Of a stretch of DNA of 15,516 nt, positions 1 to 8,265 are shown in pieces. Position 1 is the stretch's first letter, and each line of letters begins with the position of its first letter. The stretch comes from Saprospiraceae bacterium. Lineage in GTDB: Bacteria > Bacteroidota > Bacteroidia > Chitinophagales > Saprospiraceae. A model generated the notes under the pieces. It was not told where the DNA came from, did no database searches, and saw only the letters and a program-made list of their open reading frames with translations. Both the position numbers and the translations under genes were made by a program. Location: positions 1 through 15,516 of the forward strand of contig JABDPK010000102.1 in NCBI GenBank assembly GCA_013042795.1, written 5' to 3'.

Positions 1-2945
1 CTTTTAGCAGTCAACTTTCCTTCCTGGATACGCTGGACACAGAAGCTGCATTTTTCAATCACACCTCTTGCTCTGACAGTCACATCCGGATTCAGTACCA
101 TTCGCGTCAGGTTATCTGCACCAAAAGGTATTTCCTCGCCATTAAGTGTAGGCTGGTTACCAGGAAAAATATCGGCCGTTGTATAATCCAACCAATTGAA
201 TCTTCTTACTTTATAAGGACAGTTGTTGGCACAATATCTTGTTCCAACACATCTGTTATATGCCATCTGGTTGAGTCCTTCTGCACTGTGATTGGTGGCG
301 TTAACCGGACATACATTTTCACAAGGTGCATTATCACAATGCTGGCACATCATCGGCTGGTATACCACATTGGGATTCTCTGCATCCCCGAAATAATACC
401 TGTCTATTCTTAACCAGGTCATTTCATGGTGCCTTGAAACCTCTTTCTTTCCTACAACAGGTACATTATTTTCTGCAATACAGGAAATTGTACATGCATT
501 ACATCCAATACACGCATTCAAATCTACATGCATACCCCAGTGATGTCCCTGGGAATACCTTGTTTCTGTATATTCTTCAAATGGATATAAAGTTGCCTCA
601 TTCAAATGCGCAAAATTCTCTCTGTCCTTGTGAAGATCCTCAACACTATTGTCAAGGTCTTTAAGGTTTGAGTGATACATTACTGATCTTTCAGTCAAAG
701 ACCCCTGATATCCGGTTGCGCCATATGCAAAAGCAAGAGCAGCCTCATCAGCATTAATTATTTCGCCTTTTTTATTTTCAGCTTTCACTCCTATGGTGTG
801 ATGGTACTGAACACAGGAAAATTCTTCTTCTTTAGCTATTTTTCCTGAAACACTCACATTCGTATTGAAGTATTGTGATTTGCCTTCATCCAGGCTCAGG
901 CAGTCATTGATATTTACACCAACACCAGAACCGCATCTGCCTGCATTTTCTCTTCCATACCCTAAAGCAAGGGCGACAGTTCCCGGAGCCATTCCAAATT
1001 GCTGGATGACCGGAACCTGGACTGTTTTATCTCCTACGACCAGTTCTACGATATCACCGTCGTTCAGTTTATTCATCCCTACAAATCGCTTTACACCATC
1101 GAATCCTACAGGGACCGCGAGGTAATTACCCCAGGTTGTCCTGGCTACCGGATCAGGCATTTCCTGTAACCACGGATTGCTGGCAAATTGTCCATTACCC
1201 ATATTTACAGTTTCATAAAAAGCGATCTCAAGGTCACTATTACTCTTTTTACTAACATTACTTTTTGCAGATGCTACATCTCCCCTGAATGAAGCAGAAG
1301 AAGCTGATGAATCAGTCATACTCAATCCATCATGCAATGCAGCACGCCAGAATCCGCTGAAACTTGCATATTCACTCTGTGAAGCAAAGTATTTATCGTT
1401 CCACTGCTTCTTGAGATATTCGAAATATGGCTGATCAGAAGAACTGTCTAAATTATCAGATGATGCCCAGGTAAGGAAACTCAGACCAGCCTGTCTTGTA
1501 TCGAACAAAGGATTAATTGTCGGTTGGACAAGAGATAGATGACCTCTTTTTGCTTCGGCATCACTCCAGCTTTCCAGGTAATGTGGTTCTGCAGCTACCA
1601 GATCACAAAAGCTCGTGGTTTCATTTGGCAACATTGAGACGGCAATCGTATTGTCCACTTTTGACATTGCAGATTTGAATTGTTCCGCCTTACAGTAATC
1701 ATATGCAGGATTAGCCCCCCATATAATGATCGTATCAATCAATCCACCTTCCATTTTTCCGATCAGTGCATCAAGATTCTTTTCATTTCCTTGTCTCTGG
1801 TTTGAGGCATGATCAAATGAAATTGTGTGTCCATAATTACCAAGAACATTGTTCATGTCATTGACAAGAATTTGTTCACTAGTATTATTGGAGCTACTGA
1901 CAATCAATGATTTGCCTTTGGCTCTTTTTAATTCATCTGCTACTCTTGAAAGTGCTTTTTTGGCTTTTTCATTCAAATCATTTCCTCCCGCGCTTCCAGT
2001 CACTTGTCCATGCAGATAATCAATGGCAGCCCCCATTTCCGAAGGTTTGATCAATACCCTGTTATCGGCATTAGACCCGGTCATTGACATGAAGCTTTCC
2101 ACCTGAATATGCCTTGACATTTTCGGGTTTTTTACATCTACCTTCCTTCCTTTTATGTATTTGGAAGCATATTCAGTCGGGGATATCCATGTGCCAAGAA
2201 AATCAGCTCCAAACGAGACGATTACATCAGCTTCATCAAATTTATAATCAGGGATCGTTTTATCACCAAACGACTGCTCATTGGCTTCCAGGATCGCTGC
2301 TGATGATACAGGATCATAAGAAATTACAGAAGCACCCGGGAATTTCGATACGAATTCACCTAAAGCACTCTTATCTGTCGGACTAAGGATAGTGTTGCTT
2401 ACAACAGCAATATTTGAAGATGCTTTCAACTTATCCAATACAGCTTTATCAAGATCCGCCCAGCTGATGCTTTCAAATCCATCTCCGGATTTTTGCTGAG
2501 GTCCTTTCAGCCTGTTTGTATTATATAGTGAGAGTACAGATGCCTGGGCTCTTGCCGATGTACCTCCATTGGTGAGTTTCGACAAGTCATTTCCTTCTAT
2601 TTTTATTGGTCTGCCCTCTCTGGTTTTAACCAATACCGGGCAATAGTCACCGCCATTTACATATGTTGAAGCATAATAAGTGGCTACACCAGGAACAATT
2701 TCCTCTGGCTTTATGACATAAGGAATAGCTCTTTTCACAGGGATATCGCACCCGGCCGCAACAGTAGCAGCACCGAGTCCAAATCCAAGAAATTTTAAAA
2801 AGTCCCTCCTGTTGGCTTGTTGGTCAACAATTTCTTCACCGTTTTCGAGGAGTTCTGCACCCCCAAACTCTTTTTGAGCACTTTCCACGAAGGACGGATC
2901 GTTATTTAGTTCCTTTTCACCAACCCAGATCGAATTATTATTCAT
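1..2945 (-). CDS. actB: ActB subunit of alternative complex III, molybdopterin-oxidoreductase-like/iron-sulfur fusion (C-terminus cut by window edge)
   Basis: The reading frame is open from ATG at 2945 to the left edge: 981 codons with no stop. The N-terminus has the extended Tat-type leader of this family, with R46-R47 followed by DFLKFLGFG, then a lipobox-like VAAGC ending in C66, so a lipid-anchored periplasmic protein is plausible. The middle (roughly residues 70-780) resembles molybdopterin oxidoreductases. In characterised ActB proteins this part carries no molybdenum cofactor; that is family knowledge, not something read here. The C-terminal part is ferredoxin-like, with cysteine groups C812/815/818/822, C867/870/875/879, C899/905/909 and C966/969, fitting the three [4Fe-4S] and one [3Fe-4S] clusters of ActB. 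Family members usually run a little past 1000 residues, so only a short tail is missing. It starts 27 bases after actA and is probably co-transcribed with it. In the complex it relays electrons from menaquinol to the ActA hemes. PsrB/NrfC-like enzymes are the alternative, but the fusion layout argues for ActB. Confidence 0.93.
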   Translation of the reverse strand, partial: MNNNSIWVGEKELNNDPSFVESAQKEFGGAELLENGEEIVDQQANRRDFLKFLGFGLGAATVAAGCDIPVKRAIPYVIKPEEIVPGVATYYASTYVNGGDYCPVLVKTREGRPIKIEGNDLSKLTNGGTSARAQASVLSLYNTNRLKGPQQKSGDGFESISWADLDKAVLDKLKASSNIAVVSNTILSPTDKSALGEFVSKFPGASVISYDPVSSAAILEANEQSFGDKTIPDYKFDEADVIVSFGADFLGTWISPTEYASKYIKGRKVDVKNPKMSRHIQVESFMSMTGSNADNRVLIKPSEMGAAIDYLHGQVTGSAGGNDLNEKAKKALSRVADELKRAKGKSLIVSSSNNTSEQILVNDMNNVLGNYGHTISFDHASNQRQGNEKNLDALIGKMEGGLIDTIIIWGANPAYDYCKAEQFKSAMSKVDNTIAVSMLPNETTSFCDLVAAEPHYLESWSDAEAKRGHLSLVQPTINPLFDTRQAGLSFLTWASSDNLDSSSDQPYFEYLKKQWNDKYFASQSEYASFSGFWRAALHDGLSMTDSSASSASFRGDVASAKSNVSKKSNSDLEIAFYETVNMGNGQFASNPWLQEMPDPVARTTWGNYLAVPVGFDGVKRFVGMNKLNDGDIVELVVGDKTVQVPVIQQFGMAPGTVALALGYGRENAGRCGSGVGVNINDCLSLDEGKSQYFNTNVSVSGKIAKEEEFSCVQYHHTIGVKAENKKGEIINADEAALAFAYGATGYQGSLTERSVMYHSNLKDLDNSVEDLHKDRENFAHLNEATLYPFEEYTETRYSQGHHWGMHVDLNACIGCNACTISCIAENNVPVVGKKEVSRHHEMTWLRIDRYYFGDAENPNVVYQPMMCQHCDNAPCENVCPVNATNHSAEGLNQMAYNRCVGTRYCANNCPYKVRRFNWLDYTTADIFPGNQPTLNGEEIPFGADNLTRMVLNPDVTVRARGVIEKCSFCVQRIQEGKLTAK

Positions 2946-2972
2946 CTTTTATAGTAGTCTTTTTGCTTAATT

Positions 2973-4373
2973 TTAATAATGACACTTTTGACACTCAAGG
3001 CCACCTATATCCTCAACCGTTACTTTATCCCGCTTTCCACTGGCCAATTCTTCGTGGAAAAGTTCGTAGCTTTTATAGTATTCGTTACTTGCAAATTTTA
3101 CTTCCGTCTGCCTGTGACAATTAACACACCATCCCATGGAAAGTGGTGCATGTTGTTCTAACACAGGCATTTCTTCCACTGTACCATGACATTGCTGACA
3201 TTCAAGTTGACCAACTGCAACGTGCTGTGCGTGATTAAAGTAAACATGGTCAGGCAGGTTATGAATCCTTTCCCATTCGATCGGACCCTGCACCTTCTTT
3301 TTCTGTTCGTTTGTCAGTGATTCAACGACATGGCTCCATTGTTCCTCAACAACTCTTTCTCCTTCCTTATCCAGTGTTTCCAACTGGTTTTCAGTCAGGT
3401 AGTTATCTCCTATCCATTTGCTGTAAACAGACCGGATATCTTCCTGGCTCATATTGTTGTAATCCTCCATATAGGTATTGTCATTAGGATTATACCCGAT
3501 TGAAGCATATATCTTTGTTAATTCAGCTGTTCCGTAAGTTGTACCAACCTTGATGGCACGGTGACAGTTCATACATGTATTGGCTGAAGGGATAACAGCA
3601 TGCTTTGATCGTCTTGCCCCATCGTGACAGTACTGGCAATCTATTTTGTGTAACCCTGCATGTGTTTCATGAGAGAATTTTATCGGTTGATCAGGGGCAT
3701 AACCCTGTTGTCTTCCCAGAGATACTGCATTATTAACAGTTGTATAACCTCCAAGGATAACAGCTGCAAACAGCACAAACCCGACAACACCCTTTGAAGT
3801 AAGGGTCTGGAATAATGTTTTTCTTTCGTAATCCCGGCCTTCTTTTTTGGCAGCGATGAAATTCAGATTTGTAATTACCCTGGCCAGAACAACTGACAAT
3901 ATTGCCAGAAAAGCCAAAAGCAGGTAATAAATCCATGAAGGCGTACCTTGCTTGGCAGCTTCTGTAGCTGCTGCTGTATCCTGTTTTGGTAACAAGGAAC
4001 CATCATACATACCGTTTATATATATGATCAATGATTCGATATTATCGTCAGTCAGGTTAGGAAATGGTTGCATCACAACCGGCTTATACTGGTTCCATAG
4101 TTCAACCGCCTTTGGATGTCCGCTTGCAATCTGAGCCTGGGAATTTCTGATCCATGCATACAGGTCTTCACGCGGATAGTCTGCCCATCGTTCTTCCATA
4201 CCGCCAAGAGCAGGTCCCGTAGCAGCAGATTTCATGTTTTTAGCATGACACTGCGCGCAATTATTCTTGAAAAGTTCTTTCCCCTCATCTGCATTTGGTT
4301 GAGCCTGAATTAGAAAAGGCATAAAAACCAAAGCAATTAGAAACAAGAGGTTTTTAATAGTGTTTCTGATCAT
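2973..4373 (-). CDS. actA: ActA, multiheme cytochrome c subunit of alternative complex III (six CXXCH motifs)
   Basis: This 466-residue protein has a signal peptide (about residues 1-24, ending IQAQ) and six heme-attachment motifs. C39-H43 lies in an N-terminal monoheme cytochrome c domain, with M101 in a MQPFP context as the likely distal ligand. C246-H250, C267-H271, C392-H396, C416-H420 and C461-H465 form the pentaheme ActA core. Two hydrophobic segments (about 148-170 and 196-213) join the two parts and anchor the protein in the inner membrane. The last heme motif lies one residue from the C-terminus. The role is electron transfer from the ActB iron-sulfur clusters to a periplasmic cytochrome c or an attached oxidase. 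The N-terminal monoheme extension is, as I recall, common in Bacteroidota ActA, whereas the Rhodothermus protein is pentaheme. It is first in its operon, with a promoter at 4424-4454 and actB 27 bases downstream. Confidence 0.94.
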   Translation of the reverse strand: MIRNTIKNLLFLIALVFMPFLIQAQPNADEGKELFKNNCAQCHAKNMKSAATGPALGGMEERWADYPREDLYAWIRNSQAQIASGHPKAVELWNQYKPVVMQPFPNLTDDNIESLIIYINGMYDGSLLPKQDTAAATEAAKQGTPSWIYYLLLAFLAILSVVLARVITNLNFIAAKKEGRDYERKTLFQTLTSKGVVGFVLFAAVILGGYTTVNNAVSLGRQQGYAPDQPIKFSHETHAGLHKIDCQYCHDGARRSKHAVIPSANTCMNCHRAIKVGTTYGTAELTKIYASIGYNPNDNTYMEDYNNMSQEDIRSVYSKWIGDNYLTENQLETLDKEGERVVEEQWSHVVESLTNEQKKKVQGPIEWERIHNLPDHVYFNHAQHVAVGQLECQQCHGTVEEMPVLEQHAPLSMGWCVNCHRQTEVKFASNEYYKSYELFHEELASGKRDKVTVEDIGGLECQKCHY

Positions 4374-4423
4374 TCCATGTACTTTAAAAAAGAGTTCTAA
4401 AACCGTCTTTTTTCAATTCCGTG

Positions 4424-4454
4424 CAAAAATATCATTCGCTACGTGTATTAACAA
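4424..4454 (-). promoter_or_regulatory. Bacteroidota-type promoter for actA
   Basis: On the minus strand TTG (4454-4452) is followed after 20 bases by TATTTTTG (4431-4424), matching the Bacteroidota -33 TTG and -7 TAnnTTTG elements. It lies about 50 bases upstream of the actA start and downstream of the hairpin at the thyA stop, so the respiratory operon can be started independently of thyA. Confidence 0.6.
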
Positions 4455-4472
4455 TTATTACAATAAGTAGTT

Positions 4473-4499
4473 ATTTATTTAGATGATTTCTAAATAAAT
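4473..4499 (-). terminator. AT-rich perfect hairpin at the thyA stop codon, possible terminator
   Basis: ATTTATTTAGA (4473-4483) and TCTAAATAAAT (4489-4499) are perfect 11-base inverted arms around a five-base loop. The hairpin overlaps the last base of the thyA TGA and precedes the actA promoter, which suits a transcription terminator or a 3'-end stabilising element. It is not GC-rich and has no clean U-tract after it, so a bidirectional or processing role is equally possible. Confidence 0.45.
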
Positions 4500-5293
4500 C
4501 AAACTGATACTTTTGCCTTGATGTGAGGATGGTGTTCATAGTTACTTAATTCAAAATCCTCATATTTAAAATCAAAGATATTTTTCACCTTATTGTTCAG
4601 TTTCATTACTGGCAGGGGCTTTGGTTTTCGAGATAATTGAAGTTTTGTCTGCTCGATGTGATCGTTATATAAATGCACATCACCAAAACTGTGGATAAAT
4701 TCTCCATACCCCAAATCACAAACCTGAGCCATCATCATCGTCAGTAAAGCATAAGAAGCAATATTAAAAGGGACACCCAGAAAAGTGTCGGCAGATCGCT
4801 GGTATAGCTGGCACGAAAGTTTGCCATCTGCGACATAAAACTGAAAAAGGCAGTGACATGGTGTCAGTGCCATGGCATCAATTTCGCCCACATTCCAGGC
4901 ATTGACAATAATCCTTCTTGAATCAGGGTTGTTTTTTAACAGAAATACTGCCCTTGCTATCTGATCAATAGTTTTACCATCAGGGGCAGCCCATGAACGC
5001 CATTGTTTACCATAAACAGGTCCCAGGTCTCCGTTCTCATCTGCCCATTCATTCCAAATACGGACCCCGTTATCCTGGAGATATTTGACATTAGTATCAC
5101 CATTAAGAAACCAAAGTAATTCATGAATAATCGATCTGAGATGCAATTTTTTGGTAGTCACCATAGGAAATCCCTCATTCAAATCGAAGCGCATTTGATA
5201 TCCAAAACAGGATATAGTACCTGTACCGGTCCTGTCCTGCTTTTGAACACCTTTATCCAGAATATGCTGAAGAAGATTAAGATACTGTTTCAA
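4499..5293 (-). CDS. thyA: Thymidylate synthase ThyA (TTG start)
   Basis: This 264-residue protein has the length of the E. coli enzyme, which also begins MKQYL. It converts dUMP and 5,10-methylene-tetrahydrofolate to dTMP and dihydrofolate in the cytosol. Visible residues are R21, the R126-R127 pair, catalytic C146 in TPCHCLF, R166 in QRSAD, N177, and H207/Y209 in the DVHLYNDH region, all at the E. coli positions. The start is TTG at 5293-5291. An in-frame TGA lies two codons upstream and the first internal ATG (M34) comes after R21, so TTG is forced. An ATG at 5300 opens a seven-codon frame (5300-5277) in another register that overlaps the thyA start. The gene is transcribed away from the symporter-folK operon. 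A weak -7-like TATTTTCG at 5319-5312 has no good TTG partner. Confidence 0.97.
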   Translation of the reverse strand: MKQYLNLLQHILDKGVQKQDRTGTGTISCFGYQMRFDLNEGFPMVTTKKLHLRSIIHELLWFLNGDTNVKYLQDNGVRIWNEWADENGDLGPVYGKQWRSWAAPDGKTIDQIARAVFLLKNNPDSRRIIVNAWNVGEIDAMALTPCHCLFQFYVADGKLSCQLYQRSADTFLGVPFNIASYALLTMMMAQVCDLGYGEFIHSFGDVHLYNDHIEQTKLQLSRKPKPLPVMKLNNKVKNIFDFKYEDFELSNYEHHPHIKAKVSV

Positions 5294-5529
5294 TGCTCAT
5301 TGGCTATTGTGCGAAAATACACTGTATCTGTTATATATTATAAAAAATGTAATGTATTTAATCAATAAAATGATTATTAACTATTTGGCTTCATTTCCAA
5401 TTGATAATTTTTTTATTGGTCAACTTATTTGGATATATTGGGCAATTCATTTTTTTAACCAAACCTGTTGCAAACCCTGCCGGTCACATCACGGGCAGTA
5501 AGAATCAGACATCTACAACAAATTGCCAC
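5294..5529. other. Divergent intergenic region between thyA and the symporter operon
   Basis: This stretch is very AT-rich at 5320-5460, with a more mixed segment near 5470-5500. It should hold promoters for both directions, but I find no full TTG-N19-TAnnTTTG match on either strand. CTGCC (5477-5481) and GGCAG (5494-5498) could form a small five-pair hairpin in the symporter leader. No gene with recognisable signals is visible. Confidence 0.5.
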
Positions 5530-7128
5530 ATGAATTTATTCAAGAGATTTAGCCTGTTAACATTATTGTTAATTGCACCCATATTTCTATTAGCTCAAGA
5601 AGGACTGGATGAAAGGATTAATGAAGCTTTTCAACCCATAGCAACAGCTTGGGAGAATATTGTGTTTTATCCCTTTCCTGGCACTGGTATTCCAATTGTC
5701 GTCATTCTTCTTGTAGTTGGTGCATTATTTTTTACACTTTATTTCAAGTTTTCAAACGTTGTCAGGTTTCCTTTGGCGATCAATGTGGTAAGAGGAAAGT
5801 ATGATGACATTGAGGAACATGGTGTAATTGAATCTGCTGCAGTTAATATCCAGGAAGGTGACATTGTAGATACCATCAGAGATGAGAGTAAAGTAGGTGA
5901 GGTGACTCATTTCCAGGCCCTGGCCACAGCTGTATCAGGTACTGTAGGTCTTGGGAATATTGCTGGTGTAGCTATAGCGATTACTATTGGCGGGCCAGGT
6001 GCAACCTTCTGGATGATCATCTGCGGATTGCTTGGTATGTCGACAAAGTTTGTTGAATGTACCCTTGGTGTTAAATACCGTGATATAGGAGAAGACGGAA
6101 CAGTGTACGGTGGTCCGATGTATTATTTGTCAAAAGGACTAAAGGAGAACGGACTTCCAGGACTCGGAAAAGCACTGGCTGTCCTCTTTGCCATTCTGTG
6201 TATTGGGGCCTCTTTCGGAGGGGGTAATGCGGCGCAGTCCAACCAGGCTGCACTTCAACTGGCAACCTTGATAGGTTGGGAAAGCGGAAGTGCCGGAACA
6301 ATTATAGGTATTGTCATTGCCATCATTGTCGGGGTTGTAATTATCGGGGGAATCAAGAGGATCGCCTCGGTTACCGAAAAAATCGTTCCGCTGATGGCAA
6401 TTATATATGTAATTGCATGTCTCATCATCATATTTTCGAATATCACATATATCGATGATGCTTTCGGATTGATTTTCTCTGAAGCTTTTGCACCACGTGC
6501 CGCAGTAGGTGGCTTTATGGGTGTATTGATACAAGGGTTCAGGAGAGCCGTATTCTCTAATGAAGCGGGTGCCGGGTCAGCTGCCATAGCACACTCTGCT
6601 GTAAAAACGAGGTATCCGGCTTCTGAAGGACTTGTTGCATTACTTGAGCCATTTATTGATACTATCGTGATTTGTACGATGACTGCTTTGGTCATCATAT
6701 TCTACAACAGTGGAGGCGCTTTCGAATATGGTGCTGCCGGAGGTGTTGTTACAATAGATGGAAACACCTATGAAGGAGCGACTTTAACATCAAAAGCATT
6801 TGGTTCGGTATTGCCCTGGTTCCCTTATGTTCTGACTGTAGCCATCATTCTATTTGCGATTTCAACAATGATCAGCTGGTCTTATTACGGCCTTCAATCA
6901 TGGATGTACCTTTTTGGAAAAAACAAGATTTCAAATCTGACCTACAAAATCCTGTTTCTCATTTTTATTGTTATTGGTGCTGCTGCCAACATGGAATCAG
7001 TTTGGGGATTCTCAGATGCCATGATACTCGCACTTGTATTTCCGAATATGATTGGTCTGTTCATTCTGTTTCCAAAAGTGAAAGAAGAGCTTACTAAATA
7101 CCTGGATGCCATATCAAATAAAACCTAA
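5530..7128 (+). CDS. Sodium:alanine/glycine symporter, AGCS family
   Basis: I start this at ATG 5530, giving 532 residues, because it begins with a clear signal-peptide-like segment (FSLLTLLLIAPIFLLAQ, residues 7-23). The frame is open upstream to a TTG at 5401, but that would bury the leader. The protein is strongly hydrophobic with about ten membrane segments. AGCS signatures include GTVGLGNIAGVAIAI (137-151), GGPGATFWM (154-162), the kFVE..LGVKYR stretch (173-184), NEAGAGSAAIAHSAVKT (344-360) and LLEPFIDT (371-378). Members import alanine or glycine with sodium or protons. Between the first two membrane segments is an acidic loop (about 90-125), which I recall as common in Bacteroidota members. 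It is followed four bases later by folK, so it is probably the first gene of a three-gene operon. Substrate choice between alanine, glycine and other small amino acids cannot be read from the sequence. Confidence 0.92.
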   Translation: MNLFKRFSLLTLLLIAPIFLLAQEGLDERINEAFQPIATAWENIVFYPFPGTGIPIVVILLVVGALFFTLYFKFSNVVRFPLAINVVRGKYDDIEEHGVIESAAVNIQEGDIVDTIRDESKVGEVTHFQALATAVSGTVGLGNIAGVAIAITIGGPGATFWMIICGLLGMSTKFVECTLGVKYRDIGEDGTVYGGPMYYLSKGLKENGLPGLGKALAVLFAILCIGASFGGGNAAQSNQAALQLATLIGWESGSAGTIIGIVIAIIVGVVIIGGIKRIASVTEKIVPLMAIIYVIACLIIIFSNITYIDDAFGLIFSEAFAPRAAVGGFMGVLIQGFRRAVFSNEAGAGSAAIAHSAVKTRYPASEGLVALLEPFIDTIVICTMTALVIIFYNSGGAFEYGAAGGVVTIDGNTYEGATLTSKAFGSVLPWFPYVLTVAIILFAISTMISWSYYGLQSWMYLFGKNKISNLTYKILFLIFIVIGAAANMESVWGFSDAMILALVFPNMIGLFILFPKVKEELTKYLDAISNKT

Positions 7129-7132
7129 TTGA

Positions 7133-7618
7133 TTGCAGGATTGTATTTTACATCTTGGATCAAATGTAGGTGACAGGTTACATTCTATGGAAGTGGCATT
7201 GATCCTCATCTCGCGGAGGTTAGGTATGATTGTTAATAAATCCAGAATTTATGTAACAGAACCATGGGGTGATACACAACAGGACATGTTCCTTAACCAG
7301 GCTATCCATATCATCACAAACAAGTCCCCCGAGGATATCCTCACCAATATTCAGAAAATTGAAAAGAAAATGGGCAGAGTCCCGACTAAAAAATGGGGAC
7401 CAAGAGTTATCGATATTGACATTCTTTTCTACGGAGAAGAAATTAAAGAAAATCATAATCTGATTATACCCCATCCTCAGATAACAAATCGTAATTTTGT
7501 ACTCATTCCGCTAATCGACATTTGCCCGGACTTAATACATCCGGTCCATGGTGTAACAATTCGAGAATTATTAAAAGAATGCAATGACAATAGCACTGTA
7601 AGTGTTTATGAGCAATGA
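7133..7618 (+). CDS. folK: 2-amino-4-hydroxy-6-hydroxymethyldihydropteridine pyrophosphokinase (HPPK), TTG start
   Basis: This 161-residue cytosolic enzyme of folate synthesis transfers pyrophosphate from ATP to 6-hydroxymethyl-dihydropterin. The N-terminal LGSNVGDR (8-15), the TEPWG loop (42-46), E77, the signature KWGPRVIDIDIL (87-98) with metal ligands D94 and D96, and HPQ at 114-116 all fit HPPK. The start codon is TTG at 7133; the preceding in-frame codon (7130-7132) is TGA, so no longer form is possible, and the N-terminus falls where HPPK proteins normally begin. It lies four bases after the symporter stop, and its TGA overlaps the ATG of the next gene (ATGA, 7615-7618), which suggests translational coupling within one operon. 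Confidence 0.96.
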   Translation: MQDCILHLGSNVGDRLHSMEVALILISRRLGMIVNKSRIYVTEPWGDTQQDMFLNQAIHIITNKSPEDILTNIQKIEKKMGRVPTKKWGPRVIDIDILFYGEEIKENHNLIIPHPQITNRNFVLIPLIDICPDLIHPVHGVTIRELLKECNDNSTVSVYEQ

Positions 7619-8265
7619 GCGTAACGATTCCATATAAATACATTTGCATAGAAGGTAACATTGGCAGTGGGAAAACTTCATTGGTTGATATGTTATGTCA
7701 TGACATAAATGGACGGCCTTTACTCGAACAATTTGGTGACAACCCATTTCTGCCGCTTTTCTATCAAAACCCTGAACGTTATGCCTTCACGGTTGAATTA
7801 TTCTTTATGACAGAAAGATTCAAACAGCTGCAAAATTTGAACGCATCACCAGACCTGTTTACAGACTATATTATTGCAGATTTTAGTTTTATAAAGACAC
7901 AGTTATTTGCCAGGAAAAATCTCCAGGAAGAAGAATACCGTCTGTTCCAAATGTTGTTTTCTGTCCTTAACAATTCATTTACTAAACCAGACATCCTTGT
8001 TTACCTGCATCGAGATGTGGATTACCTGATTGAAAATATCAAAGAAAGAAACAGGCATTATGAACTGGATATGAAACCGGATTACCTGAAAAGGATCCAG
8101 GATTCCTATTTTGAATACATAAGAAATATTACATCTTTTCCCGTACTAATCCTTGATCTGAAAGACCTCGATTTCGTTGGTGATGAAAAGGTTTATGAAA
8201 CAGTGAAATTCCTGATATCAAAAAAGTTCACACCAGGGGTTCACAGAATTTCGGTGAGTGTTTAA
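7615..8265 (+). CDS. Deoxynucleoside kinase (dNK family)
   Basis: This 216-residue protein is a nucleoside salvage kinase that phosphorylates deoxyribonucleosides to monophosphates. The P-loop is GNIGSGKTS (14-22). It is followed by the family's E38-x-F-x-DNPFLPLFY block (substrate site), a long hydrophobic alpha stretch with FF-TERF (63-69), IIADFSF at 86-92 in place of the DRS motif of eukaryotic enzymes, and an arginine-containing lid (KERNRHYE, 143-150). Bacteroidota members are usually annotated as deoxyadenosine/deoxycytidine kinases; base specificity is not readable here. It overlaps folK by four bases; fused HPPK-dNK proteins exist in this phylum as I recall, which supports a functional link. 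Its stop overlaps that of the convergent LytTR gene. Confidence 0.9.
   Translation: MSVTIPYKYICIEGNIGSGKTSLVDMLCHDINGRPLLEQFGDNPFLPLFYQNPERYAFTVELFFMTERFKQLQNLNASPDLFTDYIIADFSFIKTQLFARKNLQEEEYRLFQMLFSVLNNSFTKPDILVYLHRDVDYLIENIKERNRHYELDMKPDYLKRIQDSYFEYIRNITSFPVLILDLKDLDFVGDEKVYETVKFLISKKFTPGVHRISVSV

Noticed and set aside
326..1125. Plus-strand open frames opposite actB
   Set aside because: They lie inside the continuous, motif-rich actB frame and look like low-complexity shadow translations.
1..2945. Active molybdenum-dependent oxidoreductase
   Set aside because: The fusion to a four-cluster ferredoxin domain and the adjacent actA identify ActB, whose molybdopterin-like domain is known to lack the cofactor.
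5477..5498. Hairpin CTGCC/GGCAG in the symporter leader as a riboswitch or attenuator
   Set aside because: Only five pairs with a 12-base loop, with no conserved riboswitch core or terminator partner visible.
5401..5529. N-terminal extension of the symporter from a TTG start
   Set aside because: It would place 43 residues before a clear signal-peptide-like segment that starts at ATG 5530.
6255..6698. 147-codon open frame antisense to the symporter gene
   Set aside because: It is a shadow of the strongly conserved AGCS coding frame; its translation shows no recognisable domain and there are no start signals.
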